Shown here: positions 1 through 8,102 of the stretch, piece after piece
Position numbering within the stretch: the stretch's first letter is position 1
Layout: each line of letters opens with the position of its first letter
NCBI RefSeq assembly: GCF_052060015.1
Contig: NZ_JBPODZ010000004.1
Location: 186,001 to 250,000, forward strand
Source: Arhodomonas sp052060015
GTDB taxonomy: Bacteria > Pseudomonadota > Gammaproteobacteria > Nitrococcales > Nitrococcaceae
Direction of reading: 5' to 3'
Length of the DNA: 64,000 nt
Notes under the pieces: generated by a model
Databases searched by the model: none
The model's input: only the letters and a program-made list of their open reading frames with translations
Told to the model about the DNA's origin: nothing
Program-made: the position numbers and the translations under genes

Positions 1-184
1 CTAGCCACGGATACACGTGAATGAACAGGATGGGTGGCCCCTGGAGTCGGCTGGCCCCGAAGGGGGTGACCTACTGACGCCCTCTGGAGCGGGCAAGGGT
101 GTCATCGCTCACTGGCTCCCCAGCGCACAAACGAGCCCCATGCATCTGTGGGTATCGCTGTTGATCCGTGGCCTTGGTGGTCCG

Positions 185-207
185 TGAGCCACGCCGGGGG
201 TGGCTCA
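185..207 (-). terminator. hairpin at the 3' end of purC
   Basis: TGAGCCAC (185-192) and GTGGCTCA (200-207) form a perfect 8-bp stem with a 7-nt loop, and the purC stop codon lies inside one arm. No T-tract follows on the minus strand, so this is a 3'-end hairpin rather than a proven intrinsic terminator. The remaining bases 1-184 show no gene that I can support. Confidence 0.4.
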
Positions 208-1107
208 GGCGGCGCCGAGGCGGCGCTGGGCCTCGCGGTATTTCTCGGCGGTGCGGCGGAGGATCTGCGCCGGCAGCCGTGGGGCGGGCGCCGTCTTGTC
301 CCAGTCCAGGCCTTCCAGGTAGTCGCGGACGAATTGCTTGTCGAAGCTCGGTGGTGAGCCACCGGGCTGATAGTCCTCCGCCGGCCAGAAGCGGCTGGAG
401 TCCGGGGTGAGCGCCTCGTCGATCCAGACCAGATCCCCCGCCTCGTCGACGCCGAACTCCAGCTTGGTGTCGGCGATAATGATCCCCCGCTCGCGGGCAT
501 AGGCCGCCGCCTCGGCATAAACGCGCAGGGTGACGTCCCGGATCGCGTCGGCGCGATCACGGCCGATCCGCTCCGCCACGGCCTCGAAGGAGACGTTCTC
601 GTCGTGGGCGCCGGCTTCCGCCTTGGTGGAAGGGGTGAATACGGGCTCCGGGAGGCGGTCCGCCTGGCGGAGCCCGGCGGGCAGGGGAATGCCGCAGATG
701 GCGCCGCTGGCCTGGTAGTCCCGCCATCCGGAGCCGATGATGTAGCCGCGGGCGATGGCCTCCACCGGCAGCGGATCCAGGCGCCGCACCACCATCGCGC
801 GACCGGTGACCTGGGCGCGTTCGTCGGGGTCCGTGAGCACCGCCTCCAGGGGTAGGTCCGCCAAGTGGTTGGGTACGATGTGCCGCATGCGTTCAAACCA
901 GAAGCGCGACAGGGACGTGAGCACGGCGCCCTTCCCCGGGATGGGGTCGGGGAGGATCACGTCGAAGGCGGACAGGCGGTCGGTGGTGACGATGAGCAGG
1001 TGCTCGTCATCGACGGCGTAGAGGTCGCGCACCTTGCCGCGCCCGAGCAGGCTCAGACTCGGCAGGTCGCTCTCATAGAGGGCCTCGGGGGCATCCACGG
1101 TATCCAT
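205..1107 (-). CDS. purC: phosphoribosylaminoimidazole-succinocarboxamide synthase (SAICAR synthetase)
   Basis: This cytosolic enzyme of purine synthesis joins CAIR and aspartate with ATP to make SAICAR. The N-terminus carries the family's GKVRDLY nucleotide-binding motif, followed by DRLSAFD and the LPDPIPGKGAVL segment; SDTKLEFG-like and DEALTPDSSRFW motifs follow further on. The protein has 300 residues, matching the longer yeast-like form rather than the roughly 237-residue E. coli form. The ATG at 1107 begins MDTVDAPEALYESDL, a normal start for the long form. It is transcribed in the same direction as the photolyase, 32 bp downstream of it, but has no functional link to it. Confidence 0.96.
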   Translation of the reverse strand: MDTVDAPEALYESDLPSLSLLGRGKVRDLYAVDDEHLLIVTTDRLSAFDVILPDPIPGKGAVLTSLSRFWFERMRHIVPNHLADLPLEAVLTDPDERAQVTGRAMVVRRLDPLPVEAIARGYIIGSGWRDYQASGAICGIPLPAGLRQADRLPEPVFTPSTKAEAGAHDENVSFEAVAERIGRDRADAIRDVTLRVYAEAAAYARERGIIIADTKLEFGVDEAGDLVWIDEALTPDSSRFWPAEDYQPGGSPPSFDKQFVRDYLEGLDWDKTAPAPRLPAQILRRTAEKYREAQRRLGAA

Positions 1108-1139
1108 GGTGAAAAGTCTATCAGCTGCCGTCGTCGGGA

Positions 1140-2552
1140 TCAGTCGCCCTTGATCCGGGCGAACGCGTCCAGCGCTGCCTGACGGCTCTCACGCAGATCC
1201 ACCACCGGGGATGGGTAGTCGCGATCCAGGCGCACCCCGGCCCGGGCCAGAACGTTGGCGGCGGCCTCCCACGGGGCATGGCGCTGTCGCGGCGGCAGCG
1301 CGGCCAGCTCCGGCACCCAGCGAGCCACGTAGTCCCCGTCGGGGTCGAAGCGCTCGCCTTGCCGGATCGGGTTGAAGATCCGGAAATAGGGGGCGGCATC
1401 GGCGCCACAGCCGGCGACCCACTGCCAGCCGAGGGCGTTGCTTGCCGGGTCGGCGTCCACCAGGTTGTCCCGGAACCAGCGCTCGCCGAGCTGCCAGGGC
1501 AGGCGCAGGTTCTTCACGAGCAGCGAGCCGGCGACCATGCGCACCCGGTTGTGCATCCATCCCGTGGTACGGAGCTCGCGCATACCGGCGTCGACGATGG
1601 GGAAGCCCGTGCATCCGGAGCGCCACGCCGTGAGGAGTTCGCCGGCGGGGTCCGCGCGCCAGGGAAAGCCACGGAAACGCCGATCCAGCGGCTCGTCAGG
1701 TAGCTCCGGGTGGTGGAACAAAACATGATGGGCGAACTCCCGCCAGCCGATTTCCGTGCGAAAGGCGGCCGTGCCAGGGCCCTCCGGATCCGCCTCGGTG
1801 GTGGCCGCCCACACCTGACGAGGGCTGACCTCGCCGAAGTGCAGGTGCGGTGATAACCGCGAGGTGCCTGGGATGGCGGGGTAGTCGCGGTCGGTGTGAT
1901 AGCGGGGGAGTGCGTCGGTGACGAAGCGATCCAGCCGCCGCGCCGCCTCCTCGCCCGGGGTCCACGCCTCCCGCAACCCGGTGTCCCAGGGGATGCGTGG
2001 CAGCAGGCCGAGGGCCCCCAGGGGTTCGCTCCAGGGGCGTGCCAGCGGCCCTTGCAGGTCGGGTACGGCTAGCGGGGCCTCCGGTTCCCCCAGGCGTCGC
2101 AATGCCCGCCAGAACGGCGTGAACACCCGGTAGTCGCTGCCCTGTCCGGTGCGGACGGTCCACGGCTCGTGGAGCAGATCGGCCTTATGGCTGTGCACGT
2201 CGACGCCTGCGTCACGCAACGCCTGCTTGACGTGCCGGTCACGCCGGATAAGCGGTGGGTCATACAGGCGGTTCCAGCGCACACCCTCCGCCCCGGTCTC
2301 GTGGATCACTCCACGGAGCGTCTCCAGCGCCGGGCCCCTGCGGATGATCAGCGCCAGGCCGTGACGCCCCAGGGAGGCATCCAGCGCCGCCAGGGCGTGG
2401 TGGAGCCACCACCGCCCGGCGCCGCCTTGCCGGTCTTTGGCCTCCGGATCGTGGATGTAGATGGGGCAGACCGCGCCGTCGCGGGCCGCTGCCACGAGGG
2501 CGGGGTTGTCCGCCAGGCGCAGGTCGCGCCGGAACCAGACCAGGGTCAGCAT
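1140..2552 (-). CDS. phrB: deoxyribodipyrimidine photolyase (class I, cryptochrome/photolyase family)
   Basis: The enzyme uses blue light and FAD to split cyclobutane pyrimidine dimers. The 470-residue protein has the N-terminal antenna domain (LVWFRRDLRLADN) and the C-terminal FAD-binding helical domain, with HLHFGEVSPRQVW, a Trp-rich WMHNRVRMV segment and the NALGWQWVAGCGADAAPYFRIFNP signature of class I CPD photolyases. Its start overlaps the end of the upstream MerR gene by 7 bp, so regulator and photolyase are probably co-transcribed and translationally coupled. That arrangement, together with the operator at 3524-3542, suggests light induction. A cryptochrome-like role cannot be excluded from sequence alone. 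Confidence 0.95.
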   Translation of the reverse strand: MLTLVWFRRDLRLADNPALVAAARDGAVCPIYIHDPEAKDRQGGAGRWWLHHALAALDASLGRHGLALIIRRGPALETLRGVIHETGAEGVRWNRLYDPPLIRRDRHVKQALRDAGVDVHSHKADLLHEPWTVRTGQGSDYRVFTPFWRALRRLGEPEAPLAVPDLQGPLARPWSEPLGALGLLPRIPWDTGLREAWTPGEEAARRLDRFVTDALPRYHTDRDYPAIPGTSRLSPHLHFGEVSPRQVWAATTEADPEGPGTAAFRTEIGWREFAHHVLFHHPELPDEPLDRRFRGFPWRADPAGELLTAWRSGCTGFPIVDAGMRELRTTGWMHNRVRMVAGSLLVKNLRLPWQLGERWFRDNLVDADPASNALGWQWVAGCGADAAPYFRIFNPIRQGERFDPDGDYVARWVPELAALPPRQRHAPWEAAANVLARAGVRLDRDYPSPVVDLRESRQAALDAFARIKGD

Positions 2553-3490
2553 CCGGATCGCAGCAGGGTCCGAATGGCGCCGATGCCCGCGGACTCGGCC
2601 TCCGGCAGCGCGTGGGCGCCGGCACGCTCCACGGCGGGGCGCCGCTGCGCAGCGACTGCACCGGCCACCGCCACCGGGCAGGGTGCGGCAGCGACCAGCT
2701 CCTGCAGAGATTCCTCTATGTTCGCGGCGTGGCCGCCCTCATCGAACAGGAAAATGCCCCGGGCGTCGGCGCGTCGCGCCACGTGGGGGATGGGCCGCAG
2801 TGGCATGTCCCCGCCGAGCAGCACGATCCGGTAATCATAGGCGGTGGCCTCGAGGCAGAACAGCAGCAGTGCCGTCTCGGTACATTCGCCGGGCAGCCCT
2901 GCGGCGACCAGTCGTGGACCGCGGGCCCGGGCCCCCTGGTGGTGCAGGCGGGCCCCGAGCTTGTTGCGCATGAATGCGTGAAAGAAATGCGCCTCGGCGG
3001 CGGCCTCGCCTTCCGGGCTGTCCGCAGGGGCGCGGAAGTCCTCCGCCAGCGGCCGTACCAGCTCCCGGGTCACCAAGTGCACGGGGTACAGCGAGAGGGC
3101 CTCGCTGTATGCCGTCTCTAGGGCCGCCGTGTCGAAACGGGCCACCGCCTGCAGCATGCGCTCTCGGAAGCCTTGCCACGGCTCGCTCGCGGAGCGCCCC
3201 TCGGGCGTTGCGGCGGCCGTGGCGATCTCGTCATCGAGCAGCCGCCGTGTTTGGCCGATGGGGATGCCCTGGTCCAGCAGGGAGAGGACCTGGCGGATGC
3301 GCTCGATATCGGCCTCGGCGTACAGGCGGTGACCCTTAGGCGTACGTTTCGGCCGGATCAGGCCGTAGCGGCGCTCCCACGCCCTCAGGGTCACCGGGTT
3401 GACGCCGGTGAGCGAGGCGACCGTTCGGATCGGGTAGAGCCCCTCCGTGCCGGGTTCCCCCGGGGCCTCCCGTGGATCGGATTCCGGCAT
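2546..3490 (-). CDS. MerR-family regulator, LitR/CarH-like with degenerate cobalamin domain
   Basis: This is a DNA-binding regulator of 314 residues. Residues 18-88 form a MerR winged helix (YPIRTVASLTGVNPVTLRAWERRYGL). Residues 105-185 resemble the LitR/CarH helical bundle, including HFFHAFMRNKLGARLHH, and residues 190-310 resemble the B12-binding Rossmann domain. The canonical E-x-H-x-x-G cobalamin motif reads E202-C-T204-E-T-A207, so the axial histidine and the glycine are both lost. The Trp normally found before the bundle EH pair appears to be Phe152. The protein is therefore unlikely to sense light through adenosylcobalamin and resembles what is called class II LitR in Pseudomonas. It sits upstream of and overlaps phrB and is divergent from the SDR gene. 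Confidence 0.88.
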   Translation of the reverse strand: MPESDPREAPGEPGTEGLYPIRTVASLTGVNPVTLRAWERRYGLIRPKRTPKGHRLYAEADIERIRQVLSLLDQGIPIGQTRRLLDDEIATAAATPEGRSASEPWQGFRERMLQAVARFDTAALETAYSEALSLYPVHLVTRELVRPLAEDFRAPADSPEGEAAAEAHFFHAFMRNKLGARLHHQGARARGPRLVAAGLPGECTETALLLFCLEATAYDYRIVLLGGDMPLRPIPHVARRADARGIFLFDEGGHAANIEESLQELVAAAPCPVAVAGAVAAQRRPAVERAGAHALPEAESAGIGAIRTLLRSGC

Positions 3491-3523
3491 GCGTTTCTAT
3501 GCTCCTTCGCTGGCCCCCAGGAG

Positions 3524-3542
3524 TGTACAATAATATTGTACA
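3524..3542. promoter_or_regulatory. palindromic LitR-type operator overlapping divergent promoters
   Basis: TGTACAATA-A-TATTGTACA is a perfect 9+1+9 palindrome. It lies 34 bp from the MerR start (3490) and 27 bp from the SDR start (3569), in a gap of only 78 bp. Both strands contain TACAAT, a good -10 hexamer, so bound protein would block or control both directions. TGTACA half-sites are what I recall for LitR-class regulators. I see no good -35 element on either side. Confidence 0.75.
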
Positions 3543-3568
3543 ACACTGGCGGCGCTACGGGGACTGCG

Positions 3569-4339
3569 ATGACAGCCACGATGACAGAGGGCCCGGACGG
3601 CCGTCTCGCCCTGATCACGGGGGCGAGTAGCGGTATCGGTGCCGCCCTGGCCCTCGCCCTCGTCCGGCGGGGCTGGCGGGTGATTATCGCCGCGCGCCGG
3701 CGCGAGGTGCTCGACGAGCTCGCCGCCCGGGCCCCGGATGCGCTGATCCCCCGCGTGCTGGATGTCACCGACCCTTCCGCCTTCACGGAAACGGTGGCGG
3801 CGTTGGAGGCGGAGCACGGCGAGCTCGACACCGTGGTCCTGAATGCCGGCGACTACGAGCCGGGGGGGCTGGACGCCCTGGAACCCGCGATGTTCGAGCG
3901 CATCATGCGGGTGAATTATCTGGGGGTGGTGCACGGCCTCGCCGCATGCCTGCCGCCAATGCGCCGGCGATGCCGCGGCCAGATCCTGGTCACCGCCAGC
4001 CTGTCGGCCTATCGTGGCTTGCCCGGCGCGGCCGCCTACGGCGCGAGTAAGGCGGCGGTGCTCAATCTCGCGGAATCCCTCCGCCCGGAGGCCGAGGCCG
4101 CCGGCGTCACCCTCCGGGTGATCAACCCGGGATTCGTCAAGAGCCGGCTTACCGACAAGAATGACTTTCACATGCCGCAGCTCCTCACCCCCGAGGTGGC
4201 GGCCGCCCGCATCCTCCGGGCTATCGACGGCGGTGGGTTTGAGATCGCCTTCCCGTGGAGACTGACCTGGACGCTCAAGCTCCTGCGTTTGCTTCCGTAC
4301 CGGCTGTACTTCGCGCTGACCCGCCGGTTGCTCCGATGA
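3569..4339 (+). CDS. short-chain dehydrogenase/reductase
   Basis: This 256-residue classical SDR is an NAD(P)-dependent oxidoreductase. It has the TGASSGIG cofactor motif near residue 18, an NAG motif, a catalytic Ser in LVTASLS and the YGASK catalytic Tyr/Lys. A hydrophobic, basic C-terminus (LTWTLKLLRLLPYRLYFALTRRLL) suggests membrane association, consistent with a lipid substrate. The ATG at 3569 is preferred over the long upstream reading frame because that frame runs through the divergent operator; ATG 3581 is an in-frame alternative. It heads a two-gene operon whose stop overlaps the next start (ATGA). Similar SDRs accompany DUF1365/Cfa clusters in other proteobacteria. The substrate is unknown. 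Confidence 0.9.
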   Translation: MTATMTEGPDGRLALITGASSGIGAALALALVRRGWRVIIAARRREVLDELAARAPDALIPRVLDVTDPSAFTETVAALEAEHGELDTVVLNAGDYEPGGLDALEPAMFERIMRVNYLGVVHGLAACLPPMRRRCRGQILVTASLSAYRGLPGAAAYGASKAAVLNLAESLRPEAEAAGVTLRVINPGFVKSRLTDKNDFHMPQLLTPEVAAARILRAIDGGGFEIAFPWRLTWTLKLLRLLPYRLYFALTRRLLR

Positions 4340-4776
4340 GCCCAGCCCACCGCTACGCCGCCTTCTTCGCCACCCTGGAAGTAGCCGATCTCCGGCGCCT
4401 TGAGGACGTCCTCTCTCCGGAAGTGCGTTTCGTGGATCCGTTCAATGACGTCCGCGGCGTGGCTGCTGTGCGTGCGGTCTTCGAGCATATGTTCGCGGTC
4501 GCCGACGAGGCCCGTTTCGAGGTGCTCGAGGTGCTCGAGGGTGAGGCCGTGTCCTATCTGCGCTGGCGGCTGCACCTGCGTTTGCGCGGCGAACGTCCCG
4601 GCACCGCCCCCATCGAGGGTGTCTCCCGGGTGGTGTTCGACCCCGATGGACGGGTGCAGGAGCATGTGGATTACTGGGATGCCGCGGCGGGGCTGTATGG
4701 TCGGTTCCCCGTGATCGGCGGCCTGATGGGATGGCTGCGCCGGCGGATCGCCAAGGCGGCTCGATGCCATCGCTGA
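4336..4776 (+). CDS. NTF2-like (SnoaL-type) domain protein
   Basis: This 146-residue protein is a single NTF2/SnoaL-like cone fold, with the typical opening helix (YAAFFATLEVADLRRLEDVLSPEVRFVDPFNDVRG) and the strand R-V-V-F-D-P-D-G-R-V-Q-E-H-V-D-Y-W-D near the end. The family includes small-molecule isomerases and binding proteins, and the substrate here is unknown. It starts at ATG 4336, overlapping the SDR stop, so the two are translationally coupled. Only 7 bp separate its stop from that of the convergent transporter gene. Genes of this kind recur beside DUF1365/Cfa light-stress clusters, which suggests a shared lipid-related role (inference). Confidence 0.8.
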   Translation: MSPAHRYAAFFATLEVADLRRLEDVLSPEVRFVDPFNDVRGVAAVRAVFEHMFAVADEARFEVLEVLEGEAVSYLRWRLHLRLRGERPGTAPIEGVSRVVFDPDGRVQEHVDYWDAAAGLYGRFPVIGGLMGWLRRRIAKAARCHR

Positions 4777-4783
4777 ATGCCCC

Positions 4784-6121
4784 TCAACCGGTCCGGGGCG
4801 GGATGGGCACCACTGTCGGCATGTCGCCGGGCTCGACCGCCTCCCGAAGGCGGGCCTGAACCTCCCGATCTACCGGGAAGCGCCACACGAGCATGGTGGC
4901 GGCGATCTTGAAGGGGATGGGGAGCGCCCCGTAGAACAACGCCAGCGCGAAGGTGTCGCCCGCCTCGGGCCCCTCCGCGGAAAAGCCCAGTAGCTCCAGC
5001 AGCGGGAAGGCGATCCCCACCGCGGCCGCCAGTGCCAACTTGGTGGCCATGTTCCAGAGCCCGAAGTACAAGCCGGTGCGGCGGTCGCCGCCGCGACTGG
5101 TGTCCAGATCCACCAGGTCCGCCTGCATCGCCGCGGGCAGTGCCATATCCACGGCCACGCTCACCCCGGAGAGCGCACAGATCACGCCAAAAGCCACCAC
5201 GTCCCCCGGCCCGAGGAACGGGACCCAGGCGAACACCGCGGAGGCCCAGATCATGGAGATGGCCCAGCTTCGATGCTTGCCCAGCCGCCGTGACAGCCAC
5301 AGCCAGCCGGGCAGGGCGACGATGCCGCATACGAAGTAGATCACCAACAGTGCCCCCGTGGCCGCGGGGGCATCGAGGACGTGGGCGACAAAGAGCAGGA
5401 ACAGCGAGGCCGGCAGGCCGTTGGCGAGGCCGTTGAGCACATAGGCGGCGAGCAGGCGGCGGAACGGTCGGTTGCCCCTTAGCAACTGCCATCCCTGCCG
5501 CCAGCCGGAAGGGTGCCGGGGCCCGGACGGCGGTTCGGGCACGGTGACCAGGGTCACCACCAGGCACAGCGGCAACAGGGCGGTCAGTACCACGGCCAGA
5601 CCGGCCAGGGATGCGGCGTCGGCGCGGCCGCCGCCTACCGCGGCGGGCCAGGCGATGGCGATGAGGGTGCCCGCCAGCATGAACCCCTCGCGGCTCGCAG
5701 TGATGCCGGAGCGTTCGTCATAGTCGGTGGACAGCTCCGCCCCCCAGGCGGTGTAGGGCAGGGATACGAGAGTCCAGCCGAGATAGGCCGCCAGGGCCCA
5801 GGCGAGCAGCCAGGGCAGCGCCACCTCCGGCGGGGGGTGGAAAAGCTGCCAGGCGCTGACCAGCAGCAGCGGCGCACCGGCGACGATCAGCGGGCGGCGG
5901 CGACCCCAGGGGGTGCGCAGCCGGTCGCCGAGGACGCCGATCAGGGGGTCGGTGATCATGTCCCAAAGCCGCGCCGCCAGCAGCGCCGCCCCCACCGCGG
6001 CCAAGCCAAGGCGCTCGCCGTAGACGCCGGGCAGGAAGACATACATGGGTATGCCCAGCACCGCTAGTGGCAGTGCGGGGAGCCCGTAGAGCAGGCGCAC
6101 CCGTCGAGACGCCCTCGTCAT
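4784..6121 (-). CDS. GPH-type MFS transporter
   Basis: This inner-membrane transporter has 445 residues and about 12 membrane segments. It belongs to the glycoside-pentoside-hexuronide:cation symporter branch of MFS: ARLWDMITDPLIGVLGDRLRTPWGRRRPL is the diagnostic loop after the second helix, and a second half begins near LLRGNRPFRRLLAAYVLNG. The start at 6121 overlaps the Cfa-type gene stop as ATGA, so this is the last gene of a four-gene coupled operon. In a cluster otherwise devoted to lipid chemistry, the cargo is more likely a lipid or lipid-derived molecule than a sugar (inference). Confidence 0.87.
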   Translation of the reverse strand: MTRASRRVRLLYGLPALPLAVLGIPMYVFLPGVYGERLGLAAVGAALLAARLWDMITDPLIGVLGDRLRTPWGRRRPLIVAGAPLLLVSAWQLFHPPPEVALPWLLAWALAAYLGWTLVSLPYTAWGAELSTDYDERSGITASREGFMLAGTLIAIAWPAAVGGGRADAASLAGLAVVLTALLPLCLVVTLVTVPEPPSGPRHPSGWRQGWQLLRGNRPFRRLLAAYVLNGLANGLPASLFLLFVAHVLDAPAATGALLVIYFVCGIVALPGWLWLSRRLGKHRSWAISMIWASAVFAWVPFLGPGDVVAFGVICALSGVSVAVDMALPAAMQADLVDLDTSRGGDRRTGLYFGLWNMATKLALAAAVGIAFPLLELLGFSAEGPEAGDTFALALFYGALPIPFKIAATMLVWRFPVDREVQARLREAVEPGDMPTVVPIPPRTG

Positions 6122-7335
6122 GCGGGGGGCCGTTGCAGAATCAGGCGCTGGAGATCCACCCGACCGATACGGAAGCCGGCCTCGCAGTAGGCCAGGTAGT
6201 AGCGCCACATGCGGCGGAAGCGCCGGTCGAAGCCCTGCGCCCGGACCGTGTCCTCCTGGGCCCGGAAGCGTCGGTGCCAGCGTGCCAGGGTCTCGGCGTA
6301 GTGATCGCCGAGGCCGTCGCAGGCGAGCACCCGCAGCCCGGCGGTCTCCGCCTCGGTGAGCAGCCGCTCCCGGGTCGGCAGCATGCCGCCGGGAAAGATA
6401 TAGCGCTGGATGAAGTCCGGGTTGCGCCGGTACGCGGCGAAGTGATCGCCATCGATGGTGATGCTGTGCAGGCCGATCCGGCCGCCGGGGCGCACGTGGC
6501 GGGCGAGTGCAGCGAAGTAGCGCGGCCAGTAGGCCTCGCCCACCGCCTCGAGCATCTCGATGGAGACGACGTGGTCGAAGCAACCCTCCAGGTCGCGGTA
6601 GTCCTGAAGGCGTAGCGTCACCCGTTGTTCCAGCCCCGCCGCCGCCACCGCCTCCCGTGCCCAGGCGAGTTGTTCGGCGGACAGGGTGATCCCGGTGACA
6701 TGAAATCCGCGCTCGGCGGCGCGCAGTGCGAAACCGCCCCAGCCGCAGCCGATCTCGAGGATGTGGGCGCCCGGGCCGGCGTCGAGGCCATCGATGAGGG
6801 CGTCGTACTTGGCCCGCTGCGCCTCTGCCAGGGGCTGCCCGGGATGAGTGAACAGCGCCGCCGAGTAGGTCATGGTCTCGTCGAGCCAGAGCCGGTAGAA
6901 GTCGTTGCCGAGGTCGTAATGCGCGGCGATGTTGCGGCGGCTGCCGCGCAGGGTATTGCGGTTGCGCCAGCGGTGCACGGTGAGCTCGGCGGCGGTCAGC
7001 AGGCGCGCCTCGCGCTGGCCGAAGGCGGCCTCATTGTCCGCCATCACCGACAGTAGCGCGGCCAGGTCCGGGCTGTCCCAGTCCCCCGCCATGTAGCCCT
7101 CGGCGAAGCCCTCCGCGCCGCGGGCGGCACAGCGCAGCAGAAGCCGCCCCGGGGCCCGGAGGTGGAGCGCTCCCTCGCCACCGGCCTCGGCCCCGACGAT
7201 CCGGAACCCCCGGCCATCGGGAAGGGTCCCGCTGAGGGTGCCGCAGCGTAGGCGCTGCAGATGGCCGAGGAGTCGGGCCGCCGCAAAGGGGGTGTCGGGT
7301 GGCAGCCGACGCAGGGACTCGGTGGTTGTGCTCAT
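6118..7335 (-). CDS. cyclopropane-fatty-acid synthase family methyltransferase
   Basis: This SAM-dependent methyltransferase acts on unsaturated acyl chains of phospholipids. The 405-residue protein has an N-terminal substrate domain, the AAHYDLGNDFYRLWLDETMTYSAALF block, the SAM motif LEIGCGWGGFA, and the SIEMLEAVGEAYWPRYF and FIQRYIFPGG motifs typical of CfaS. It starts at ATG 7335, overlapping the DUF1365 stop by ATGA. Its clustering with a FAD oxidoreductase and DUF1365 resembles the Rhodobacter clusters linked to singlet-oxygen response and furan fatty acid formation, so the product may be a methylated or furan acyl chain rather than a simple cyclopropane. That is an inference from context. 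Confidence 0.9.
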   Translation of the reverse strand: MSTTTESLRRLPPDTPFAAARLLGHLQRLRCGTLSGTLPDGRGFRIVGAEAGGEGALHLRAPGRLLLRCAARGAEGFAEGYMAGDWDSPDLAALLSVMADNEAAFGQREARLLTAAELTVHRWRNRNTLRGSRRNIAAHYDLGNDFYRLWLDETMTYSAALFTHPGQPLAEAQRAKYDALIDGLDAGPGAHILEIGCGWGGFALRAAERGFHVTGITLSAEQLAWAREAVAAAGLEQRVTLRLQDYRDLEGCFDHVVSIEMLEAVGEAYWPRYFAALARHVRPGGRIGLHSITIDGDHFAAYRRNPDFIQRYIFPGGMLPTRERLLTEAETAGLRVLACDGLGDHYAETLARWHRRFRAQEDTVRAQGFDRRFRRMWRYYLAYCEAGFRIGRVDLQRLILQRPPA

Positions 7336-8102
7336 CGCGTAACCTCCTCGGCCGGTGGTTCGGGACGGCGATGAAGCCGTCCGCCACGGGCCCAAATCTT
7401 CAGTGCCTGCCAATGGATGGCCGTGAGGACCTTGACGGTCATTAGCGGCATCGCCGCCACCACCCGGAGCAGTGCCGCGTCGGTGGCGGGACGGCGGTAA
7501 CCGCGTTCGGTCGCTACCAGGGTGGCCGGCCCGTCCGGGTCGCGGTGGTAGGTGATGACGGTGGAGCTGCGTTCCCCCGGTGGCTCGATGCGGAAGCGGT
7601 ATTGGCCCGCGACCGGCAGGAATGGGGAGACGTGGAACACCTTGGCATGGCGGTCGCGCACCGGTGTCCGCAGCGGCCGCCCCTCGTCGTGGAGCAGGTA
7701 GCAGTGGCGATCCCCGAAGGTGTTGTGGACCTCGGCGATCACCGCTACCAGCGTGCCGTCGCTGCGGTGGCAGAACCACAGCGAGAGGGGGTTGAAGACA
7801 TAGCCCAGCACGCGGGGGTAGCACAGCAGCCGTATCGTGCCACCGCCCAGCCGGATCCCGCTGCCGGCCAGCACGGATTCCACCCAATCCCGCCATGAGC
7901 CTCCGTCCGCGGGCCCGTGGTCGCGGTCGTACAACGCGACCAGGTTGAACCGATTATGGGAGAACCAGCGTCGTCGGGCCGCGGCCTCGTCGAGTCGATC
8001 GATGTCGGCGAGCACCGTGAAGGTGCGATAGCGGAAGCGATAGGCGGGCGCGGCCAGTCGCCGGTGCACGAGCGCGCCGGTATACAGGGCGAGGTCGCTC
8101 AT
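7332..8102 (-). CDS. DUF1365 family protein
   Basis: This 256-residue protein has the DUF1365 hallmarks: an opening YTGALVHRRLAAPAYRFRYRTF, then SHNRFNLVALYDRDHG, then the block CYPRVLGYVFNPLSLWFCH, and FHVSPFLPV with a following beta-rich section. The biochemical function of the family is not established, but it is almost always beside a FAD-dependent amine-oxidase-like gene and a Cfa-type methyltransferase, as here. The chosen start, ATG 8102, gives the ATGA overlap with the upstream gene; the longer frame would extend inside that gene. The C-terminal hydrophobic helix (LMTVKVLTAIHWQALKIW) may touch the membrane. Confidence 0.9.
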   Translation of the reverse strand: MSDLALYTGALVHRRLAAPAYRFRYRTFTVLADIDRLDEAAARRRWFSHNRFNLVALYDRDHGPADGGSWRDWVESVLAGSGIRLGGGTIRLLCYPRVLGYVFNPLSLWFCHRSDGTLVAVIAEVHNTFGDRHCYLLHDEGRPLRTPVRDRHAKVFHVSPFLPVAGQYRFRIEPPGERSSTVITYHRDPDGPATLVATERGYRRPATDAALLRVVAAMPLMTVKVLTAIHWQALKIWARGGRLHRRPEPPAEEVTR

